From Thermoplasmata archaeon (GTDB lineage Archaea > Thermoplasmatota > Thermoplasmata > Thermoplasmatales > Thermoplasmataceae), in the NCBI GenBank assembly GCA_021819605.1, contig JAKAQT010000048.1:1-10572 (forward strand): 10,572 nucleotides of DNA, read 5' to 3'. The notes beneath the pieces were generated by a model. It was not told where the DNA came from, did no database searches, and saw nothing but the letters and a program-made list of their open reading frames with translations. The translations under genes were made by a program, and so were the position numbers. Below are positions 6,154 through 10,572 of this stretch, one piece after another (the first letter of the stretch is position 1; each line of letters starts with the position of its first letter).

Positions 6154-7680
6154 CTGCTCCCTTAAGAACTGTGGAAGGTAATAATATGAGCCGGTTCCCT
6201 TGCCACTGCTCCCGCTGAGCTTCCACCCAACGAAAGGCTGCGATCCAACCATTGCACCTGTGCTGGCACCCCTGGCCCTGTTGGCATATATTACTCCAAC
6301 ATCAACGTTGTTGAAATAATACTGGATTTCATCATAATCTTCCGTGAATATGCCTCCCGTCAATCCGTAGTCCGATTTGTTTATTTCATCGACTGCATCC
6401 TTGAGGTCCTTCACCTTGATTATGCCAAGTACTGGCAGGAAGAGCTCATTTTTTGCAAGATATGAGTCGCGCTTCACATCCTTGAGTATTGTGGCTTCCA
6501 CGTAGTAACCTGGCCTGTCCAGTGCCTTGCCTCCTACGATTACTTCTCCATATTCCTTGAGTTTTGGCTCAAGGGCCTTGAATTTTTCATAGGCCTCACG
6601 GTTCACAACTGGATTCACAAAGGCTTCCTTCTTCCTGGGATCTTCCGGAAGTACATTTCTGGCCCTTTCCTTCAGTTTCTCCACAAACTTGTCGTAAACA
6701 GCCTCATGGACATATGCAAGCGATGTTGCACTGCATTTCTGCCCTGAAAATCCAAAAGCTCCCCGGAATATCCCCTCAACTGCCTTATCCAGATCAGCCT
6801 TGGATGTAACTATTACGGCATCCTTTCCGCCCATTTCAGTGATTACTGGCTTGGGTCTCTTCTCCTGGGCACGGTGATATATATCCATGCCCACCTCCCG
6901 AGATCCTGTGAATACTATGCCTGAAACAAGATCGCTCTCAACCACGTATTTCCCCACAACTCTTCCAGATCCTGTAATGACAGCAAGAGCTTCCTTTGGA
7001 ACTCCGGATTCATGAAGTATTTTCACCGTAAGGTAAGTGGATATTGGAATGTCGCTTGATGATTTCAGCAGCACTGCATTTCCAACTGTAAGGGGACCCG
7101 CAGTCATTCCAACCGTTATGGCGTAGAAGTTGAAGGGCGGAATTACGGCAAACACGCCATATGGTTTCATGACACTGAAGCTTTCCTCATTATCGTATCC
7201 CTTTCCACTTAACTTATGAAATCCCTGGTTCTCTATCATGTTGATTGCGTAATATCTCAGGAAATCAATGCCCTCATCCACATCAGCCATGGCCTCGGTT
7301 CTGTTCTTCCCGTTCTCGTATGCAAGAAGAGCTGATATGAGGTATTTCTGCCTTGAGATTTCGTCCGCCGCCTTGAGCATGATCCTGGCTCTCTCCACGT
7401 AACCAATCTCGTACCATTTTTTCCATGAGGAATGAAGCATCTCCAGGGCCCTGTTTATGTTTTCCGGCGATGCCATCTGGAAAGTCGCAATCTCTTTTCC
7501 ATCTATTGGGCTTATGTCCTTTATCTTCTCTTTCTCAATTATTTCCTTACCCATGATATTGGGGTACTCCTTGTGAAGATATTTTTCAGCTTCCTTGAGT
7601 GCCTCTTCATACAGTCTGTGGAATTCAGCCTCTTTGCCTGCCTTCTGCATCCTTACAAAAGTTATCTCATTCTGGAACAT
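6133..7680 (-). CDS. 1-pyrroline-5-carboxylate dehydrogenase-like aldehyde dehydrogenase
   Basis: 515 residues, the full length of the P5C dehydrogenase (RocA/PutA-type) branch of the aldehyde dehydrogenase superfamily. These enzymes oxidise glutamate semialdehyde to glutamate with NAD(P)+ in proline and arginine breakdown. Motifs in order: PPFNFYAI (181-188), FTGSREVG (257-264), catalytic Glu282 in TEMGGKDAVIV, and catalytic Cys316 in FGFSGQKCSATS. The GQKCSA context is typical of P5C dehydrogenases rather than of general aldehyde dehydrogenases. The C-terminal QPFVGWKLSGSSGKGTGSYYYLPQFLREQ is also in keeping. No Shine-Dalgarno site precedes the ATG, but a TATA-like box sits about 26 bases upstream, implying a leaderless mRNA. 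No proline dehydrogenase lies nearby, so the physiological substrate remains an inference. Its end overlaps lipB. Confidence 0.87.
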   Translation of the reverse strand: MFQNEITFVRMQKAGKEAEFHRLYEEALKEAEKYLHKEYPNIMGKEIIEKEKIKDISPIDGKEIATFQMASPENINRALEMLHSSWKKWYEIGYVERARIMLKAADEISRQKYLISALLAYENGKNRTEAMADVDEGIDFLRYYAINMIENQGFHKLSGKGYDNEESFSVMKPYGVFAVIPPFNFYAITVGMTAGPLTVGNAVLLKSSSDIPISTYLTVKILHESGVPKEALAVITGSGRVVGKYVVESDLVSGIVFTGSREVGMDIYHRAQEKRPKPVITEMGGKDAVIVTSKADLDKAVEGIFRGAFGFSGQKCSATSLAYVHEAVYDKFVEKLKERARNVLPEDPRKKEAFVNPVVNREAYEKFKALEPKLKEYGEVIVGGKALDRPGYYVEATILKDVKRDSYLAKNELFLPVLGIIKVKDLKDAVDEINKSDYGLTGGIFTEDYDEIQYYFNNVDVGVIYANRARGASTGAMVGSQPFVGWKLSGSSGKGTGSYYYLPQFLREQSQTIAH

Positions 7681-7702
7681 GATACAGAATGTCTTCTACG
7701 TA

Positions 7703-7713
7703 CTTTAAAAATT
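7703..7713 (-). promoter_or_regulatory. Putative TATA box of the P5C dehydrogenase-like gene
   Basis: On the minus strand AATTTTTAAAG is centred about 26 bases before the ATG at 7680. This is the distance expected if transcription starts at the first codon. Absence of a Shine-Dalgarno site supports a leaderless transcript. The rest of the gap up to 7871 contains the methyltransferase promoter and a 5-base GC-rich stem (GGCAG 7781-7785 with CTGCC 7792-7796) of unknown meaning. Confidence 0.5.
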
Positions 7714-7836
7714 CTTTATGCTCGTTAACCGTTGGCATTATGGCAACCGTCATGGCAGCTAATTGGGATTTCCACTCACAGGCAGGTGGCTCTGCCCGAA
7801 AAGGTAAACCGAACGTTATGGACAAATAACCAGGGA

Positions 7837-7848
7837 GAAGAATTTTAA
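7837..7848 (+). promoter_or_regulatory. Putative BRE/TATA element of the methyltransferase gene
   Basis: GAAGAATTTTAA combines a purine-rich BRE-like part (7837-7842) with TTTTAA (7843-7848). The TATA centre is about 26 bases before the ATG at 7872, which supports that codon as a leaderless start over the upstream in-frame ATG at 7857. Confidence 0.5.
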
Positions 7849-7871
7849 GAAACCGGATGTGTTGGAGTGCC

Positions 7872-8669
7872 ATGGTAATGGATGATGACCCTAAGCGCAT
7901 TGTTGTTGAGCAATTTGGAAAAAAAGCCAGGGAATATGTGGAAAGCCGTGGCCATGCGCAAGGGTTGGATCTCCAGAGGATAATTGAATGGACACATCCG
8001 GAGAAGAACTGGAAAGCCCTGGACATTGCAACCGGAGGGGGCCACGTTGCCAGAACTCTTTATCCTCATGTTGGTCTTGTGATTGCCACTGATCTAACTT
8101 GGAATATGCTCAACGCAGCCAGAGATGCCAATATGAAAGCTGGAGCAGAAGATATAATTTATCTGATGGCTGATGCCGAAAATCTATCCTTCCTTGATGA
8201 AACCTTTGATATGGTAACGTGCCGCATTGCCCCCCATCATTTCGCGGATAAGGGTGCATTTATCAGAGGAGCTTCCAGGGTCCTGAAAGACGGGGGAATT
8301 TTCATCATGATAGATAACGTGGTTCCCGGCGATAGAGAGCTTGGGATGATTATGAACACCTTTGAGAAGATGAGGGACAGAAGCCATGTTGAGTGTGCCT
8401 CGGTGGAAGACTGGAAATCCATGATAATAGAGAACAGCCTTGATATTTTGAGGGAAGAAGCCGAAAAAAAGATGTACTCATTTAGGGAGTGGGTTGCAAG
8501 AACGGCAGAAAGCAACGAACAGATTGTGCAAACAGAGAATTTTATTAAAGGCATGCCAGAGCGTGCACTTGACTATTTCCAGGTGAGAACTGACCAAAAC
8601 GGAATTGTCAGCCTGAAGGTGGATCAGTGGATGGTAATGGCCAGAAAAAATAATTCCAGCCAGCCATAA
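7872..8669 (+). CDS. Class I SAM-dependent methyltransferase (UbiE-like)
   Basis: About 265 residues from the ATG at 7872. The frame is open from 7857, and the ATG at 7878 is also possible. The Rossmann-fold SAM site is clear: motif I ALDIATGGGHVA (49-60), the acidic residue ending strand 2 in ATDLT (D74), MADAENLSF (99-107) with the adenine-contacting acidic residue, then DMVTCRIAPHHF and the VLKDGGIFIMIDNV strand-4/5 region. The N-terminal VEQFGKKAREYVESRGHAQGLDL is shared by many archaeal and bacterial UbiE-like enzymes that cannot be assigned a substrate. The C-terminal third carries a helical cap with SFREWV and ends in KVDQWMVMARKN. Substrate unknown: quinone, small molecule and protein targets all remain open. 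It converges on the reductase gene with a 3-base gap. Confidence 0.85.
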   Translation: MVMDDDPKRIVVEQFGKKAREYVESRGHAQGLDLQRIIEWTHPEKNWKALDIATGGGHVARTLYPHVGLVIATDLTWNMLNAARDANMKAGAEDIIYLMADAENLSFLDETFDMVTCRIAPHHFADKGAFIRGASRVLKDGGIFIMIDNVVPGDRELGMIMNTFEKMRDRSHVECASVEDWKSMIIENSLDILREEAEKKMYSFREWVARTAESNEQIVQTENFIKGMPERALDYFQVRTDQNGIVSLKVDQWMVMARKNNSSQP

Positions 8670-8672
8670 AAA

Positions 8673-9401
8673 TCAGAATGAGTTCAGTCCACGGTCAACG
8701 TTGATGCACTGACCATCTATTCCAAGGGACATTTCGCTGGCCAGGAATGCTGAAACCATTGCAACCTCGATGGGCTCCAGCTCCTTTCGTTCCGACAGCT
8801 TTGTGAAATTGAATGGAAATACCTTGTAGTAAGTGTCCTCCTTGCCAACTGAACCTGGCATTACGGCATTGACTCTGATATTATACTGACGCAGAGTCTC
8901 GGCAGATTTCCTCACAAGCTCTTCAATTGCGGACTTGGAAACATTGTAGGCCAGATCGTTGCCGCGGAATATGTACCTTGAGGCTCCCACCAGGACAATT
9001 GAACCACCTGCAGGCTTCATTGGCTGTGAAAACGTTCTGATTACTGACAGGTGCGATGACAGATTAATGTGCAGTATCCTTTCGAAATCACTTACTTCAG
9101 GAAATTCTCCCTTCAGCTTTTCCCAGACGCCAACATTGGAAACAACGAAATCTATTCCGCCATAGTCTGCAATAATCCTGTCCCGAACCGTCGCGAGTTG
9201 CTTCTCGTCCGTTGCATCTGCCTTGTACACCTTTATTGTGGAGGATGGCACCAGCCCGAACATATTGCCGCTCCTCGAAACCATTGCCACTTTGGCACCA
9301 AAGTTTATGAACATTCTTACGGTTGATATGCCCTGGCCCGGTCCCACGCCAATTATCACAGCTACCTTGCCTGCCATAGAATCCCTGATTAAGTCTACCA
9401 T
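8673..9401 (-). CDS. Short-chain dehydrogenase/reductase (SDR family)
   Basis: 242 residues, a classical SDR of FabG-like size. The N-terminal nucleotide-binding loop reads GVGPGQGIS (18-26), a variant of TGxxxGIG. SNVG (88-91) stands in for NNAG, and HINLSS supplies the structural asparagine (about 113). The catalytic serine is S141 in VGAS and the YxxxK pair is Y152/K156. The C-terminus GIDGQCINVDRGLNSF has the familiar G-x-x-x-x-VDGG-like form. It probably oxidises or reduces an alcohol/ketone with NAD(P)(H) in the cytosol; the substrate cannot be read from the sequence. The ATG at 9401 has no Shine-Dalgarno site but a TATA-like box about 25 bases upstream. Met9 is a less likely start. The gene stands alone and converges with the methyltransferase gene. 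Confidence 0.87.
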   Translation of the reverse strand: MVDLIRDSMAGKVAVIIGVGPGQGISTVRMFINFGAKVAMVSRSGNMFGLVPSSTIKVYKADATDEKQLATVRDRIIADYGGIDFVVSNVGVWEKLKGEFPEVSDFERILHINLSSHLSVIRTFSQPMKPAGGSIVLVGASRYIFRGNDLAYNVSKSAIEELVRKSAETLRQYNIRVNAVMPGSVGKEDTYYKVFPFNFTKLSERKELEPIEVAMVSAFLASEMSLGIDGQCINVDRGLNSF

Positions 9402-9420
9402 GAATGGCTATTCATAAATC

Positions 9421-9430
9421 ATATTTAATA
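9421..9430 (-). promoter_or_regulatory. Putative TATA box of the SDR gene
   Basis: TATTAAATAT on the minus strand is centred about 24-25 bases before the ATG at 9401, so transcription should begin at or next to the start codon. The imperfect dyad GAATGGCTATTC (9402-9413) fills most of the space between. Confidence 0.55.
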
Positions 9431-9453
9431 CACATTCTCGTGTAGGTTATTTT

Positions 9454-9480
9454 AAAAAGCCATTAAATGAAAAATAATGG
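9454..9480 (-). terminator. Stem-loop plus T-tract, likely terminator of the asparagine synthetase gene
   Basis: On the minus strand CCATTA and TAATGG form a 6-base stem around a 9-base loop that itself begins TTTTT, immediately followed by CTTTTTAAAA. It lies 34 bases after the stop codon of the AsnRS-like gene and just before the SDR promoter, the place where transcription should end. Archaeal termination relies mainly on the T-tract, so the stem may be incidental. Confidence 0.5.
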
Positions 9481-9513
9481 ATTAAATAGGTTGCATTTGC
9501 AGGTTTTCAACAT

Positions 9514-10446
9514 TCAGACGGATACCTTTCCTGGGACCTTTGGGAAGGGGTGAACATCCTCAATTCTTTCAAATCCGCAAATATACCTCACCAGCCTTTC
9601 AATACCAATTCCAAAGCCTGTTGACAGTTCCAGACCTCCTCTGGCAAATTCCAGAAACCACTTGAACTGCTCATATGTCTGCCCTTTCCTGCGAATCCTT
9701 TCCATTATCCTGTCCAGGTCAAATTCCCTCTCCCCTCCTGAAAGCGCCTCGCAGTATCCTTCCGGATAAATGAGATCCATGTCGTTCAGAATCCCGGAGG
9801 AAACATCGCTTTCCCTATCATAAAATTCCCTCTCCTTAAGCGGTATGTCCACTATCCAGAATGGCTCTCTTGCCTCCTTTGAAAGGATCGTTTCGAATTC
9901 AGACCCGTACTTTTTCACGGCATCCTCGAATTTATATCTTTTGAAAGGCGCATGGGGAACACTGAGGCTTCTGCCAAGATCGTGCAGGTCCTGAGAATGT
10001 TTCTCAATTACCTTCTCCAGAGTGTGAATGAAAAGCTCTTCGCCAAGTTTAATGAGGTCTTCCCTTGTGGCACCCTTCACCTCCAGATCCAGCTGGGTAA
10101 ACTCAAGAAGATGCCTGCCGGTCCTAGCTTTTTCAGGCATTTCCAACCGGATGTTGGGTGAGAATGTAAAAATCTTTGGAAACTTCTGTACAATTATCTG
10201 CTTGTGGAATATCATGCTCTTGGTGAGGGCATATCTCGTTCCTTCATATTCGAATGAAGGATCATACACGGGATGGTTGAGTGGATCAGTTACGGTGGAG
10301 AAAATCACGGGAGGTATCTCTATGAACCCCCTGTCCCTGAGAAATTCACCCATTGCTGCCCTGACAGTTGTGTTAACCTTCAGTGCTGCTTCCAGTTTTT
10401 TATCGCTGAGATGCTCCATAAGTTCCGAAACTACTTCCGTTTCCAT
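9514..10446 (-). CDS. AsnRS-related protein without anticodon domain, probable archaeal asparagine synthetase A
   Basis: 310 residues forming only the class IIb aminoacyl-tRNA synthetase catalytic core. Motif 2 is recognisable around residues 93-122: R100 and E102 in NIRLE, then RHLLEF (111-116). Motif 3 is STGFGIGIERLVRY (275-288) with the ATP-binding arginine R284. GGERE (237-241) and the DVHPFPK tail match AsnRS. The N-terminal OB-fold that binds the anticodon (about 100 residues) is absent. The same design is known from the Pyrococcus abyssi AsnRS paralogue, an AMP-forming asparagine synthetase that makes Asn from Asp, ATP and ammonia. That function is inferred here. The ATG at 10446 lacks a Shine-Dalgarno site and has a TATA-like box upstream, so the short N-terminus appears genuine. 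A small chance remains of another aminoacylation-like role. Confidence 0.83.
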   Translation of the reverse strand: METEVVSELMEHLSDKKLEAALKVNTTVRAAMGEFLRDRGFIEIPPVIFSTVTDPLNHPVYDPSFEYEGTRYALTKSMIFHKQIIVQKFPKIFTFSPNIRLEMPEKARTGRHLLEFTQLDLEVKGATREDLIKLGEELFIHTLEKVIEKHSQDLHDLGRSLSVPHAPFKRYKFEDAVKKYGSEFETILSKEAREPFWIVDIPLKEREFYDRESDVSSGILNDMDLIYPEGYCEALSGGEREFDLDRIMERIRRKGQTYEQFKWFLEFARGGLELSTGFGIGIERLVRYICGFERIEDVHPFPKVPGKVSV

Positions 10447-10462
10447 ATAATGTTAATTTCAT

Positions 10463-10473
10463 CTCATATAAGA
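10463..10473 (-). promoter_or_regulatory. Putative TATA box of the asparagine synthetase-like gene
   Basis: TTCTTATATGA on the minus strand is centred about 22 bases before the ATG at 10446. This is compatible with a leaderless or nearly leaderless transcript. The inverted repeat at 10479-10496 lies directly upstream of it. Confidence 0.5.
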
Positions 10474-10478
10474 ACGCT

Positions 10479-10496
10479 TGTCCACATATTTGGACA
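10479..10496. promoter_or_regulatory. Perfect inverted repeat, candidate operator 1
   Basis: TGTCCACATATTTGGACA has perfect 6-base arms and a 6-base spacer. It abuts the upstream side of the putative TATA/BRE of the asparagine synthetase-like gene, a typical position for an archaeal activator or a competing repressor. Confidence 0.5.
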
Positions 10497-10514
10497 TTAC
10501 GTTATCTCACGTCG

Positions 10515-10528
10515 TATTTAATTAAATA
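10515..10528. repeat. Perfect 14-base AT palindrome
   Basis: TATTTAATTAAATA is a perfect dyad midway between the two TGTCCA-type repeats. It may be a further TATA element usable in both directions or a flexible AT-rich spacer. Confidence 0.4.
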
Positions 10529-10531
10529 ACA

Positions 10532-10546
10532 TGGACAGAATGTCTA
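10532..10546. promoter_or_regulatory. Inverted repeat, candidate operator 2
   Basis: TGGACAGAATGTCTA contains the same hexamer as operator 1, here in the order TGGACA then TGTCTA (one mismatch), with a 3-base spacer. It sits 2 bases upstream of the TATA-like box at 10549-10556. Confidence 0.4.
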
Positions 10547-10548
10547 CA

Positions 10549-10556
10549 TTTAAATA
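10549..10556 (+). promoter_or_regulatory. Putative TATA box for a gene beyond the right edge
   Basis: TTTAAATA is a good TATA match on the plus strand. If it is used, a rightward transcript would begin near 10578, just outside the window, so the gene itself cannot be seen. Confidence 0.45.
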
Positions 10557-10572
10557 CTACCATAGATCGGAA

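Noticed and set aside
7781..7796. GGCAG/CTGCC stem-loop in the methyltransferase upstream gap
   Set aside because: A 5-base stem with a 6-base loop and no T-tract or conserved riboswitch feature is likely to arise by chance.
7667..8026. 119-codon minus-strand frame spanning the gap and the methyltransferase start
   Set aside because: Most of it is antisense to the methyltransferase, with no domain seen. It also crosses both putative promoters.
10028..10450. 140-codon plus-strand frame opposite the asparagine synthetase-like gene
   Set aside because: It is a shadow of a clear class IIb synthetase core and has no independent evidence.
1..10572. Mobile elements, CRISPR arrays, tRNA or rRNA genes, defence islands
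   Set aside because: I searched by eye for terminal repeats, transposase-like proteins, regularly spaced repeats and cloverleaf-like segments and saw none. The gaps are too short to hide them.

Overview
The window looks like a chromosomal segment of a euryarchaeon, most likely from the Thermoplasmata (Thermoplasmatales or a relative). Three things point this way. The cluster rpl7ae-rps28e-rpl24e-ndk-infB is the classical archaeal gene order and encodes archaeal/eukaryotic-type proteins (L7Ae, S28e, L24e, aIF5B). Arginine codons are mostly AGA/AGG. Several genes have a TATA-like box about 25-27 bases before the start codon and no Shine-Dalgarno site, which indicates leaderless transcripts. The Thermoplasmata placement is an impression from protein character and has not been tested.

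Layout. Bases 1-3088 (+): a tightly packed translation operon led by a strong Shine-Dalgarno site: ribosomal proteins L7Ae, S28e and L24e, nucleoside diphosphate kinase, then initiation factor aIF5B. Bases 3085-4462 (-): SpeD (S-adenosylmethionine decarboxylase, polyamine synthesis) followed 4 bases later by a divergent cation-exchanger-like membrane protein. Bases 4640-5407 (-): a winged-helix regulator of unknown target. Bases 5467-6153 (+): LipB octanoyltransferase, divergent from the regulator across a 59-base gap that holds a perfect inverted repeat. Bases 6133-7680 (-): a 1-pyrroline-5-carboxylate dehydrogenase-like aldehyde dehydrogenase. Bases 7872-8669 (+): a class I SAM-dependent methyltransferase. 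Bases 8673-9401 (-): a short-chain dehydrogenase/reductase. Bases 9514-10446 (-): an asparaginyl-tRNA synthetase paralogue without the anticodon-binding domain, which fits the archaeal asparagine synthetase A type. Bases 10447-10572: a divergent promoter region for that gene and for a gene beyond the right edge.

The left part is housekeeping. The right part is a set of mostly single-gene units for core metabolism: lipoylation, proline/glutamate catabolism, asparagine synthesis and polyamines. All three convergent gene pairs meet within a few bases or overlap (4-base overlap, 21-base overlap, 3-base gap), so the genome is compact. No mobile element, CRISPR array, tRNA, rRNA or defence system was seen. 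The most interesting signals are regulatory: paired TGTCCA-type inverted repeats that each abut a putative TATA box in the divergent region at the right end, the inverted repeat between the regulator and lipB, and the degenerate alpha repeats of the exchanger-like protein.
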